Below, one piece after another: positions 48,188 to 59,800 of a DNA stretch of 64,000 nt. A model generated the notes under the pieces. That model was given only the letters and a program-made list of their open reading frames with translations, did no database searches and was not told where the DNA came from. The DNA is from Porites lobata. Taxonomy: Eukaryota; Cnidaria; Anthozoa; Scleractinia; Poritidae. Position 1 is the first letter of the stretch, and each line of letters starts with the position of its first letter. The position numbers and the translations under genes were made by a program. Where the stretch lies: assembly GCA_942486035.1 (NCBI GenBank), contig CALNXK010000021.1, forward strand, positions 4,523,501 through 4,587,500, given 5' to 3'.

Positions 48188-48294
48188 TACCTGAAATAAA
48201 ACGGAAGACATGTTGGAATTAAACCTCTACACAGTCAGGCTAACGAAGTAATCTTGAGGGCAACAATCATGGCACTTTTTGCAAGCGTGGCTAA

Positions 48295-48430
48295 GGTTAG
48301 TCGGTTTGGTTGGGCCGGACCAATGCTCAGCACTTTAAAATATCTGAGAATTGAAGGTACTGTCTTTGCCCTTCACTGCAAATAGCCAGATCTTCGCGTG
48401 GCTCGGATGACCACGTAGAAACACATGTAT
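48295..48430 (+). repeat. headless SINE body
   Basis: GAGAATTGAAGGTACTGTC and TTCGCGTGGCTCGGATGACC match the body of the SINE at 32456. The Pol III box region is missing. Confidence 0.45.
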
Positions 48431-48629
48431 GCCAAGCTAACGAGTGAGAATTGCTGTTACGTAACTGAAATATTATAAGGCTTTGTATAAGGATTTGAGC
48501 GATCGTTATTTAGGGTTCAAAACAGCCAGAAAATCCATCAGAATATCTTACCTTGCCTCGTTGTCTTATTTATATTGTGTTCTTAGCATTTTTGGAGTAT
48601 CAGGGCGATTTCAACGAGTTTAAGTAACA

Positions 48630-49210
48630 CTTACAGACAGTATCGTGCAGTGCCGGCTGTACTAATATGGAAATTTTGTCTGCACCAAGAACTGCAATAT
48701 AACAAAGTTAACAATACTTCGTAGATCTTATAAGTAATACCGGTATATAAGAATTTGGCGAACCGGGGATAACTTATTTGTCCCTATGACTCAAGTATTA
48801 TCAGGACACTCACTTAGTATGATCATCGCTTCGTCGTAAAAACTTATTGCATATACCTCTTTTTTTTTAACAACCTTATCAGGTCATTAAAGCAGGGAAG
48901 TAGCCCTTCTATGGAGTTTCGGTTTCGTGTTGTTGTAACATGAGGTGTAACGTTATGTGATTTCTACAAATAAAAACGTTGTTATAGAAAAGGCATCTTT
49001 TAAATTTTTGGATAAAACGTCTTAGGATTCCAGTCAGTCAAAATAGAAAAACAGCTTACATTCATTTCACTATCAAACGGCTGCTTCAAAACAACATACT
49101 GACTCATGGCGAAGTCACAGTCGCACAAGATCGGTACTCAAAATGATTTACCGATTTGTTTGCGGTAAATGTAAATGATTGTAATGCACAGCAAATTCAA
49201 ACTCACCTAC
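48630..49210. repeat. diverged upstream block, copy 3 (left part)
   Basis: ACTAATATGGAAATTTTGTC, GTTATAGAAAAGGCATCTT and GATTCCAGTCAGTCAAAAT match 7600-8170 and 33750-34290 in order. It is more diverged than copies 1 and 2 are from each other. Confidence 0.7.
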
Positions 49211-49429
49211 GACGTCGAGGGTTTGCATAACTGTCTCGAATTCTCCCAACTACTCGAGTGTTTATATCAGGCTATTCAAACACAGGAAAAAAGTTTTCTA
49301 TTGCTTAATATTGCTTTTTCTAGAAAAATACTGTTACTTTTCCGTTTACAAGCAATTTATTTGTAAACGTTAAGTTTCACAGTGCATAAGGAAATGTACC
49401 GAATTTACGCGAATTAGCGCCGCGGCGCT

Positions 49430-49570
49430 TATTTGAGAGCAGAGCTTAATACCATAGCAATACCGCTTAGTAATGTATTTACTCGAATAAGCGCCGCGGC
49501 GCTAATTAACTCCCCCACCCCCCTAAATGCGGCGCTTATTTGAGGGCGGGGCTTAATCGAGTAATTACTG
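49430..49570. repeat. GCGCCGCGGCGC repeat
   Basis: The words GCGCCGCGGCGCTTATTTGA and GCGGCGCTTATTTGAGGG recur, partly inverted (CGAATAAGCGCCGCGGCGC). It looks like a small MITE-type repeat. Confidence 0.5.
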
Positions 49571-49586
49571 TAATTGGCAGCTTAAT

Positions 49587-51389
49587 AGTTTATTACATTT
49601 AGGGCAAATTGTTATTACATTTAGGACTTTATTAAATTTAGGACAAAATTTTATTACATTTCGGACTTTATTAAATTTAGGACCGTTTATTACATTTAGG
49701 CCTTCTACAGGCGTAACGAGAAACAGCGTAACGAGTTTTTACTTTTTTTCTTTTTTCTTTTTTCTGGAACGCGATTTCTCCAAACTATTGAGCCGGATAA
49801 AAATCATACCTAAATCGTTTTGTCTCATGAAAAAGATATCCTCATCTTGCATCTTTGATGAGGGATACATTCGTTTAGTATACAGCTATTTCGGGAAAGT
49901 TTGTCGGAAAAAATATGCACGCGACAATCCCGAAAGGTAATATGGGATATGATCAATACACTGTTCCTGACGACTGTAGCTGTCGAACCTACTTTTGTTG
50001 CTTTCCTTTAGCACGCGCAAACACATTTCCATGGCCTTTCGTGCCAATTCTTTCAAATTTCTTTGAAAAAAAGAGAACTCGAAACCACCCACAATGCCTT
50101 TCAGGATTGTTGCGTGCACTTTTCCCGACAACCTTTCTCGAAATAGCTGCATACACCAGACCAATTATTCAAGAATATTCACCTCCTGGAGAGTGGATAA
50201 TGTGTGAACTCGGTGTTTTTCCCATTTTTTCAGGGAACGATTGACTGTATAACGGCTTCAGGTCGTTTAATTTATTCTCCAAAGTGTCTCCTGGATCTGA
50301 ATAACTAACACCGATTTTCTTTTGTAAGGGAATGCGATGGTTTCCTGCAATGTTTTGTCATGCTGGGCCCAGGTCGTTAGTGTTTCTTTTTTTTACAGGA
50401 TGTTAAATTCTTAGTGATTTACAGATAAAAAAATGAAGCTGCATCAACTATAGAGAATTGCATTGTGACAAAATTGCTGATTGGTTCTCCACGCTAACTT
50501 CATCAGTTGCCGGGTCAGCTTTGTTCTTAGATCCTTTTACAAGAGCACTCTAGTTGTCTGTGCCGTGGCGAGAACGGTAAGCCGTTCTGTCTAGCTGAGC
50601 TTTGACCTGCATGGATCGTTCGAATTCATTGAGATTTCACCATTAACGCCGTCCACAAGTTCCAAAATACAAAAAAAAAAATTATTTTGCTTTCACACAC
50701 GCGCCTTTAAAGTTCATTTCCGCTTCACGGAAGGACAAACATTTTATTGGCCAATTATGACAGCTGATGACAGCATCAAATGTCGGTGCGTGAACTCAGG
50801 CATGACAGGCCACGTGGGCGGTTTTCAAAATCGAGGGATTTGTCTGCAAGCGTTTCCTTCCTTTCTTCCCCACCCCCTCCCCGTTCTTTTACTTGCGCCA
50901 TTTTTCGCGCGGTCTTTGACACTTATTCCTCGTTCTTTGCTCCTAAACCGCACACACTTGCTACGCAGGCTAACGTATACGCAAAATTCAATCCTTAGTC
51001 GTTAGCAGGGATGCATTTGACAACAATAGAAATTTAAGTTATTATGGATCTCAGAGATTTGGATTGAACAGCAAGAAATGTTTACTGGGAAATGGAAATA
51101 CAATAGCAGAGGTATTCTGCCAAAAATTTTCCATGCGGATGCACTTATGACAAGTCTGGCTAGTCCATTAGTAGCCCATACTTTAAAACATGATTAATTT
51201 ATTTGTCTTTCGTACGTCGTGCAATTACATCTTCTGAACACTCGGAGAGAAAACTATCAAAAGCACATAGAACATATCACTGTACCAATTTTAAAAGGGA
51301 GACAATATATTTGCCAACCATGTTTTGTCGCACTTTGTAATAAAATTGTCGCACTCTGTAATAACACTTGTCGCACTTTGTAATAAACT
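49587..51389. mobile_element. 1.8-kb element with subterminal repeat arrays
   Basis: The left end has about six copies of TTATTACATTTAGG or TTATTAAATTTAGG. The right end, on the other strand, has three of TTATTACA(A/G)AGTGCGACA. The extreme ends AGTTTATTACA and TGTAATAAACT are inverted. Such arrays are typical of transposase binding sites. No transposase or clear target duplication was seen. A CACGCAGG-type MITE fragment lies at 50810-50975. Confidence 0.5.
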
Positions 51390-51537
51390 TGAAATGTACG
51401 GTCGGAGGACAAGTAAACCCAATAATTGTTAATATAGAGATACAGCCAGGACTAAAAGCGTAGCTCTAGTCAATAAATTTATAATTCTTTCAATCTTCAG
51501 GATAATTGAAGCACGCGCCTAACGAATTATGCTGTGG

Positions 51538-52204
51538 TTATATGGCCGGTAAACGGTCAAGGTTTTCAAAACACTGAATGACCGGCAGTCTTATATTCTC
51601 AGTAAATTTCACAAAATCAAAAAATCCCAGATAATCTAAATTATCATATGTCGATTAAGAGAAGTCAAGCGATCCTGAAATGCTTTATAGATCTCAAGTA
51701 TAGCGTTTGGTTTACGCTGAGCTCAGAAGACTTTTTTCAAAACACTAAATGACCGGCAGTCCTATATTCTCAGTAAATTTTTACAAAATCGAAAAATCCC
51801 AGCTAATCTAAATTATCATGCGTCGATTAAGAAAAGTCAGTCTAGCGGGTTTACGCTAGGCTCAGAAAACGAAACCATGTTTTTTCACACTAAAAAATTT
51901 TTTCAGCTCGACTGCCGGTCAAAGTTTTCAAAACACTAAATGACCGGCAGTCCTATATTCTCAGTACATTTTGCTTGACTTTTCTTAATAGACATATGAT
52001 AGTTTGGTTTAGCTGGATTATTTCGATTTGTGAAATTTACGGAGAATATAGGACTGAGGGTCATTTAGTGTTTTGAAAACCTTAACCGGCAGTCGAGCTG
52101 AAAAAAGTTCTAAGTGTCACAAAACATCATGGTTTCGTCTTCTGAACCCAGCGTAAACCAATCGCTATACTTGAGATCTATAAAGCATTTCAGGATCGCT
52201 TGAC
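51538..52204. repeat. multimeric palindromic repeat (ACCGGCAGTC family)
   Basis: TTTTCAAAACACTAAATGAC, CGGCAGTCCTATATTCTCAG and neighbours occur three times in direct order and once inverted (52000-52170). The outer word CTGTGGTTATA is shared with the relative at 61600-61790. The block was later split by the transposon at 52205. Confidence 0.6.
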
Positions 52205-52697
52205 CGTACTACGGAAGCCGAAAAGGGACAATCCAAAAATATTTTGCGAATCCCAAAAAATATATCAAATCGAAATATTTTGTTCAAAATCACTGTCGAA
52301 AAGTTTGACAAATCTAAAAAACTATTGCAAATCCTAAGAAAATTAGTGGATAAATAGTCTCTATTAGAGACTATTCTCAATAGTCCGAAAATATTTTGCA
52401 AATCCATAAAAATTATTACAAATCGCAATTTTTGTACAAATCATTATTGAAGAGTCTGGCAAATCCTAAGAGACTTACTGGATCAGCGAATAATTTTGTA
52501 TAAAACTCTAAAATAGTTTACAGTCCAAGAATCGTCGTGAAATCCCAAAAAATATTTTGGAAATCGAGAAAAAAGTTTTGTCACGTGCTACTTGTGCCAG
52601 CAGTCAGCCAGCGTCATAAGGGCGTTTTCCCGCCATTTCCCGCATCCAAAATGGCGAACGAAAGATCTCGAGAAAGAGGTTAGAAACATCTAGTACG

Positions 52698-53205
52698 ATG
52701 TTCTGTCACAGATGTGGAAGAGAATCTGGGAACAATGAAATATTCTGCCGTTGGTGTGGAACACTAAAAAGGCGTGAACAGGAAAGTGTGTTGTACAGCA
52801 CGGAAGGCGAGAGATTGGCTATAGAACATTACTTTAAAAAGGGATTTTGTTATGAGACCATTGTTCACTTTTCTGGCAGAATACCATGGGATTTCAATGA
52901 ACGTGAGGACTTTGAAGAGAAGGCTACGTCATTATGGGTTACGAAGAAGAAATCACCTTCATTCAGAACGCACTGTTCGGGAAGTAATCAAACGAGAAAT
53001 TGAGAGCCCTTTATCACTTCTTGGATATCGTGGAATGTGGAACAAGCTAAGAACAACCTACCATGTTACTGTTCCTGGAGACATGGTCATGAAAATTTTA
53101 CGAGAGTTGGATCCAGATGCATCCGTCCTTCGAAGGGCTAGAAAGCTGCACCGTCGATCATACGTCTCACCAGGGCCAACGCAACGTGGCATGTCGATAG
53201 CACGC
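52698..53205 (+). pseudogene. truncated transposase N-terminal region
   Basis: It opens MFCHRCGRESG with paired CxxC motifs (CHRC, CRWC), shifts frame near 52870, and continues through a basic helix-turn-helix-like part (TLKRRLRHYGLRRR, SLLGYRGMW). Just past another frame change lies a WHVD-like motif, probably the first catalytic Asp of an integrase fold. Coding then ends in repeats. Two frameshifts and loss of the rest of the catalytic core make it dead. Confidence 0.65.
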
Positions 53206-53210
53206 GACAA

Positions 53211-53300
53211 AACTTTCTTTTTCGATTTCCAAAACTTTCTTTTTCGATTTCCAAAACTTTCTTTTTCGATTTCCAAAACTTTCTTTTCGATTTCCAAAAT
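53211..53300 (+). repeat. 22-base tandem repeat
   Basis: AACTTTCTTTTTCGATTTCC plus AA is repeated about four times, the last copy one T short. It lies at the junction between the coding part and the right inverted repeat of the transposon. Confidence 0.8.
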
Positions 53301-53641
53301 ATTTTTTGGAATTTCATGACGATTCTTGGACTGTAAACTATTTTAGAGTTTTATAAAAAGTCATTTAAGGATCCAATAAGTTTCTTAGGATTTGCAATGT
53401 TTTTTTAGATTTGCTAGACTCTTCAATATCATGCGGATTTGTACAAAAATTGCGATTTGAAATATTTTCGGATTATTGAGAAAGTTATTTCTGGATCCAC
53501 TAATTTTCTTAGGATTTGCAATAGTGTTTTACATTTGTCAAACTTTTCGACGGTGATTTTGAAAAAATATTTTGATTTGAAATATTTTTTGGGATTTGCA
53601 AAATATTTTTGGATTGTCCCTTTTCGGCTTCCGTACTTGAC

Positions 53642-54235
53642 TTTTCTTAATCGACATATGATAATTTAGATTAGCTGGGGTGTTTTAATTTTGTGAAATT
53701 TACTGAGAATAGAAGACTGCCGGAACCGATAGCCACAGCGATAAAAATAACAACATCATAAGACGTTTTTACATAGAGAATTCATCATTAGACGAGACTG
53801 TTCAGTCAGGTCAATCTGCCATTATGAAGTACGCAGGGTAATAATGGGCTTTGAGCAAAAATTTTCGAAAAAAAATATATTTTAATTCAATTTACAAAAT
53901 CACCCATTCGACAAGCCAATTCTAAATTTTGCCAAGCGCCGAAACTTACAATGCGAGCCGTCGGGTATTTGAATGAACGCTGGTAATGAGGACGAGGTCT
54001 CAGAATCATTTTCGTTTGCATTTCACTTCTAAAACACCATATTCATTTGATACACATTTGATAACGCATTTTAAGTACTCCCGCATGCGATGTTAAAATC
54101 AATGTGATACTATAGCCTCCTCGAAGCTCTAAGATAGTAGTGCAGTCGTGCGCTTGGTTTGTTTTATTTTCGCGACGTTAGGGCCTGTCACAGACTAATA
54201 TGATGCGTGAAGACATTTTACACTATTTTCACTTT
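53642..54235. other. intergenic, nothing recognised
   Basis: This is noncoding sequence between the transposon cluster and the right part of upstream copy 3. No element ends or coding motifs were seen. Confidence 0.4.
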
Positions 54236-55225
54236 TCAGTCAACAAAGATAGTGATGTCTATGATATGTTTGCAAATAGGCCTCGGCTGCAATCATTTAA
54301 CTTCGGAGTGGGAATGAGAGGGGTAAAGCTTTTGCTTGAATGTAAAAAGAATGAGGCTAAGATTTCCGAACATCCCCATTCACTTTAATATGAATACTGA
54401 CATGTTTCGACTCTATTCGGTTAAACTGTTGAGGTGAGCAGTATCTCTAACGATTGTCTTGTTTATGTTTTCGTAGTTTTGTAATTGGCACTCTCTGGAA
54501 TTTAAAGAGTTACGTTTCTGAATCATCGAGCTGAACGATGGCAGAATTTGCTTGAATCTCGCTGTGCATACTGCCTTATAACAACCCTCGCCTTCATATA
54601 TTCATATAAAAGACAATCACTTACCTTAAGTGAGGAAAACAGCGAAACAAAGCGAGTGCAAGAGCTTCTCTCACACGACCTCTCCACCGACAACACTTCC
54701 GCCTTGTTGGCGGGAACTATGTTTCGTCACAGAGGAAACATTTCACTTCTGCACGTTAGGGTAGGGTGGGGTTATGACACTTTTGAAATACTTTCTGAAA
54801 CTCTCTGCGAAAGCCTTACTTGAGGCTTTTTTACTAGTTAAAAAAAACAGCAAATACACAAAGAAAATTGACTCAGTCCTTTAAGGCCTTCGAAAATATG
54901 AAGTTTCACCCCACCGGTTAGTCCCTTCGTCCCCAGGAACACACGTGATTTCCGATGTGAAGCCCCCTATGCACAAGTACAGTTAGGCTGCCGCCTTATA
55001 AAAATATGAGACTAGATGATGACCACAATGTAAATAGATTATCCCAATCTACTTAGCTTTTAAGTTTTTAAGTTTCAGAGTCTCCTTCTCCTTTAACTGA
55101 AGGAGAAGGATATTCTCAAACTAGTGGTAAATTCTCCAATGGTGCCGTAATGTCCTTTGCCTTTTGACGTCACCACAACATTAAAGATAACTGTTATCAA
55201 CAATTTGAGAAGCGTATGCCCAGAC
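54236..55225. repeat. diverged upstream block, copy 3 (right part)
   Basis: It matches 9270-10345: GAC(G/A)ATGGCAGAATTT, CCTTAAGTGAGG, CCTCTCCACCGAC, CTTCGAAAATATGAAGTTTC and CTCAAACTAGTG occur in the same order. The first 130 bases also match 61066-61170. Confidence 0.7.
54625..54720 (-). other. candidate 5' leader exon of gene C
   Basis: The minus strand reads TTTTCCTCACTTAAG then GTAAGT, with the last exon base at 54625. It is 6.4 kb from the RING exon because of the intervening transposons. Confidence 0.38.
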
Positions 55226-55828
55226 GCTTCCTTCCCTTTTGCGCTTTTCTCCCTCTCCCCTCCCCTCACCTTTTTTCGCCTGCCACGCAGGCTAACCCAG
55301 ATGAAGCCTTTGTGCGAAATATACCAGTAGTACAGGTAAAAAGCTGAAAAAACGAAGAAACAAAACGTTGCTGGCAGATCGGAAAAAAAAACTAGCCAAG
55401 CACCAATTTCAACGTTTTAAAATAAACGAAGTTCTGAGTGTTTTGAGAAATTTTTTCCTCTGGGAATGCCTGAATAAGACTGAGTTTTCAGCCAAAGGGA
55501 GAGAGAAAAAAAGTGAGAAACACTAATGTATCGTGCGCATTGCCTAATAATTCTAAAAGTTCTTTCTTGTTTTTGAAAAGTATAGATTGAGTTCTTTTGT
55601 TTTTAAAGAACAGACTGAGTTCTGTTTTATTATCATAATTATTGTTATTATCATTATTATCTTTAATATTATTACTAGAAGTTCTCATTGAGAAGGGAAG
55701 TGCTGCCGTTAGTTGCGATGCGAATAGGACAAAGACAGTTTGTAGTACAGTTAAACATATGAATTCTTTTTTATTAAAGTCAATAACTTAGACTTTCTGG
55801 CATTATGAAACACTCAGAGCGTTATATA

Positions 55829-55891
55829 AAAAATGATATAAGCTCAATGATCTATGATGGCATCATAGATCATTGAGCTTATATCATTTTT
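55829..55891. repeat. perfect 31-base palindrome
   Basis: Each arm is 31 bases (reading in from AAAAATGATATAAGC) around a single G at 55860, with no mismatch. It abuts the LINE relic at its 3' end. Confidence 0.85.
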
Positions 55892-56175
55892 AGAATTCTG
55901 CTTTTAAAGATGTTTAGCGTTTTCACTGATGTTAAATCTGGAGGTAATTTTTGCCATAACTTAGGCCCAAGATACCTTAAAGAATGTTTACCATATGTTA
56001 CAGTATTATGTCTAGGAATAGAGAAATCCAAATGTCGTAAAGAATAAGAAGAGTTATGATTATTGAAAAGATTACAGATACAAGTTGAACATAGATTGTG
56101 CTTCACTTTGTACATAAGGATGCAAATATCCTGAAGGCGCCTATTCAACAGTTTTTTTAGCAGTTATTTATTAGC
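55892..56175 (-). pseudogene. LINE reverse-transcriptase C-terminal relic
   Basis: The translation shows the end typical of CR1/jockey-type LINE proteins in invertebrates: a YKVKHNL-like start, then TVTYGKHSLRYLGPKLWQKL and a final KSRI. A stop lies just upstream (near 56165). It is a 5'-truncated retrotransposon copy whose stop region is fused to the palindrome. Confidence 0.7.
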
Positions 56176-56577
56176 AGTAAATCGAAGTAAACATGCTTAT
56201 GCTCTCATGTAGCTGAACGTTTTTGCGTTTAGAGGGTTTTTTCTTTCATGATATTCACAAAACACAAGGAAGGCGTTTGAGCAAATTGGGCTACAGAATA
56301 CGAAAAATATGTGGCGGGAAAGTGTACTCGCGCACGCGCACCTTTGGCGCGAAGTACACAAATCGAATATTAGAATCACGAAATGGCACCCCAAGTATAA
56401 AATATTAAATTATATAATGAAACACAACTTTTGTTTACGCGATTTGCTTACCAAGTCTAATCGGACTACATTAGAGTCTTATAAAGTAGAGGAACGAACT
56501 TTTGGGACACCATGTAAAGTCAATAACATCACCACTTAATTCACAGACGACATTGCAGTGTTACTGACAAATCAGGT

Positions 56578-56720
56578 TCCGGTTGTTCAAACTTTGTATA
56601 GCGCTATCCACCGGATAAATCGCTATCCAGTGGATAAATATTAGGGAAATCAATTTCGTTATCCACTGGATAGTGATTTATCTAGTGGTTAGCGCTACCC
56701 ACCTTTTGAACAACTGGGCC
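56578..56720. mobile_element. MITE with 5-base duplication CAGGT
   Basis: Ends CCGGTTGTTCAAA and TTTTGAACAACTGGGCC are inverted, and inside are matching ATCCACCGGATAAAT-like words. CAGGT flanks at 56573-56577 and 56721-56725. The homologous flank of gene C (45445) has one CAGGT and no insert, so it entered after the C/D duplication. Confidence 0.78.
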
Positions 56721-56869
56721 CAGGTCAATAACTACCACACAGGTTGTCGAAATATCAGTCACTGTCTATTCAGTGTATTCAAGACCACACTCACCCGGAT
56801 GATCATATACCTAATTATGTTCCAGCTCCATAACTTTTTCCATATATAAAGCTGGTGAATACTTTATCA

Positions 56870-59800
56870 TTAGGCTGAAAGACATGTCACCGCAAAAGGA
56901 CTGCCATGAACGTGAACACCATCTAAGCACACGTTCAACATGTAATGCCCTGGCGCCGCATCCGTGGGGACAGTGTAAGTAGCCAAATAACTACCATCGC
57001 CTCTGTCCTTTACATTTCCAGTAACCTTCTCGTTACCAAACTTGTCTTTAAGCTCCACCATAAACAAGTCGCCACCACGAAGCCGGCGACGCTTTTGGGC
57101 GTCATGAGCAAAGATAAAAATGGAATTCTCAAATCCTGTTCGCGTTGTAAGTGAATCCCGTGCCATCCACTCTTGTGTTTTCTGCGCAGGTTGAGTCAGT
57201 CGTCAATGACGCTAGCTCCTTTATTGAGCGCGTCCAGTAGCTCATGGAATGACATACGACCAGCCCGAAGGATAAGCTTTGGGACAAACTGGACCTTTGG
57301 CTCAAGCACCATTGGTTGGTTTTCTGTGTCCCTAAGCGTCGCCTCTAAAGCAGACCTGGCAACGAGAAGCTCAGGATCGTGACGGGACTGGATGCTGGAC
57401 AAAACACTCTGGACAGTACTCACTAAGCTTTCTTGAAATTTTCGTAGGCGGTCTTGTTGCTCTGAGAGGATGGCTGCCTTACTACTGTACAGCTGTTCTA
57501 ACTCATTTGTCAAGTGGTTCTCTCTGGCAGTGATTGCGGCATAAATCTGTAAGACAAAGCATACATAACATCTAAGCAAATATTCTATGCAAATGGCTCA
57601 AAATAGCTTGATGAGGAAGTATATTATTTTAAATTCTGATTTCCTCCGTGGTATTGCATTGTTTGTGGGCGCGACAGAGAAACCCATTCATACAAGAAGG
57701 CAGCAAGGCCGGTTAGCAGTAGTCCGTGTATAGAGAATGAGTAGGATAAGTTATAACTTCAGGTTCAGTGAAAATGCTCATATAAAATGCGTTTTCGTCT
57801 GAAAACGTACACATTTTGATGCGTCGCGGCCTTCGTGCATACATTAAAAAAAGTTACTAAAATTTTAAACCGGCGGGTTGTCAAAAACGCCCTCTAAAAT
57901 GAATGTTTTAATAGTTGTCAATTGTTTTTGTGTGGGTGGGCAAACTCAAAGGCAAACGAAAGCGCAAAAACGCTGATTTTATAACCAGTTTAATACTCAG
58001 GACCCGGCTTCGTACGTTTGTTGTTCCCGCGCTTTAAGAAAGTACCTGTTTTACCTGTTTTCTCGAAGATTCTCGAAAAGCACGTAGCCAGCTCCCTTTT
58101 TAAATTTGTGCACGTGCGAGATAACAACTTGTTATACGAGCTCCAATCAGCTTTTAGGTCAGGACATTCTACAGAAACAGCCCTGATCAGACTTACAGAT
58201 CATATATTAACAAACATGGACAATGACAAGTTGACTGGTTTGGTATTTATAGATTTTCGCAAAGCCTTTGATGTAATCGATCATCAACGTCTTCTAACAA
58301 AGGTCTATTTACGGGGTTTGTCCCTCTTCCGTCGCTTGGTTTAAATCGTACCTGTCTGAGAGAAAGCAGTTTATTACTTTAGGGAAAGTTAAATCTGAAC
58401 AGCTGACCGTAAAGCAGGGTGCGCCCTAAGGGTCAATTTCACGTCCGGTGCTTTTCCTTTTGTTCGTCAACGATATGCCTCTTAATGTTTACAAATCAAC
58501 TATGGACATTTATGCAGATGATTCCACCTTGTCTTCAAGTTCAAATAGAAAAATCATTTCATCACTAATCCAAACCGTTATCTTATGATATGGCAGAGAT
58601 AGAGAGGTGGGCGAGAGGTAACAAAATGTACGTAAATACGCAAAAAACAAAAGCTTTGTTGGTTACGGGAATGCGTCCACGGAGGCGTATGGACCACGAT
58701 TCAGGAAAGCTGGAAGTATACCGCTGAAATTATACCTAACCTTTTCGATAAGACTCCTTTAGCTTACACCAGTTTTTTCATCGCATGTTTTCCTCAACCA
58801 TGTTACCACGTGGCATAGGTTGGTTGATGTTACTTAAAATGTAACTCACCTTTCACTTGGTCATAAGTACGTTTTAGAGTTTGTTTTTCAGAATCTTTTC
58901 AGTAGTTTGTCTCTTTGTTTTTATATAGTTTCAGCTTTTGTTTGTATTTCGACCTTATGGTTCTACGGATCTTTATAGTTCATCGAACTGTTTTCGCTTT
59001 GTTTTTAGATGTATCGTTTTATAATCTCGAATTTTGTACTTGTTAATTCGTTTTCGATTATTTTCTTAAGTCTTGATTCGTTTACCTTCTTCGGCTTAGT
59101 CTTAGTGTAACTTGCAACTTTGCTATGGAATGATTGGAATGTAGTTTGTAAGTTAGAAATTAGCTTAGCCTTTTTTGTATTTCATGTTTCAGTTTACGAT
59201 AAGGACTTGGATCCTATGATCACGTTGAATAAACGATTCAAGACTCCTGTCCGTAAAATATTTCCTCGCTTTATAGTGTGTCGTCGCTTGCGAACTCAAG
59301 GTCGTTTTCGTAAATTGCTTCGCTTGTGTTGGCCGCTACATGGACAGCGTTTGACTTTTATTGGGTGGGGAGGGTTCCTTAAACAAAGGGAAACCTACCT
59401 TCCTGAAAAAGCCATGAATTTGGGCTTCTTTTTCTTCATACGCTTTTTTCATGTCAAGATTCGCTTGCTTCACTCTAGCTTCTGCAGTTTTAATCACCTC
59501 GGAACGAGCGCTAACTTTAGTGGCAAGTTCCTGCATTTCCTGACGGCATTTTGAAGCAGCCTCACCTAAAGATAAACAATTGTGACCTTGGTGATCAAGC
59601 TTCATGCATCCACTACAAACCACGTGACCGCAGGCCTCGTCAAATAAACGGAATGGCTCGCTATGCTTTGAACACAATGCAGTTGCAGTGGCTGATTCCA
59701 TTGAGATGAGTTGGTGATCACAACTTGCTTTGCTGCGACTGTGAAAGCGAGCTGCATCCTTACACATATCTTCTTCGCAGTTGAAGCACCAGAAGATTGC

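Larger units (their letters stand above)
52205..53635 (+). mobile_element. internally deleted integrase-class transposon (IS3EU-like)
   Basis: Inverted ends TACGGAAGCCGAAAAGGG extend as imperfect repeats of about 350 bases. CTTGAC is duplicated at 52199-52204 and 53636-53641, and the undisturbed sequence is seen near 51655. The interior encodes the N-terminal part of a DDE transposase with a zinc ribbon. A 6-base duplication with an integrase-like enzyme fits IS3EU as I know it. The catalytic domain is missing, so it is non-autonomous. Confidence 0.72.

Noticed and set aside
48188..48211. longer N-terminus for gene C from an upstream ATG
   Set aside because: The added codons lie before a splice acceptor shared with B and D, so they are intron; the family start is ATG at 48185-48187.
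53058..53297. 79-codon minus-strand lysine-rich reading
   Set aside because: It is the shadow of the 22-base tandem repeat and the transposase remnant on the other strand.
59120..59554. 144-codon plus-strand reading overlapping gene D exon 1
   Set aside because: It is half intron and half antisense to the conserved exon, and shows no domain.
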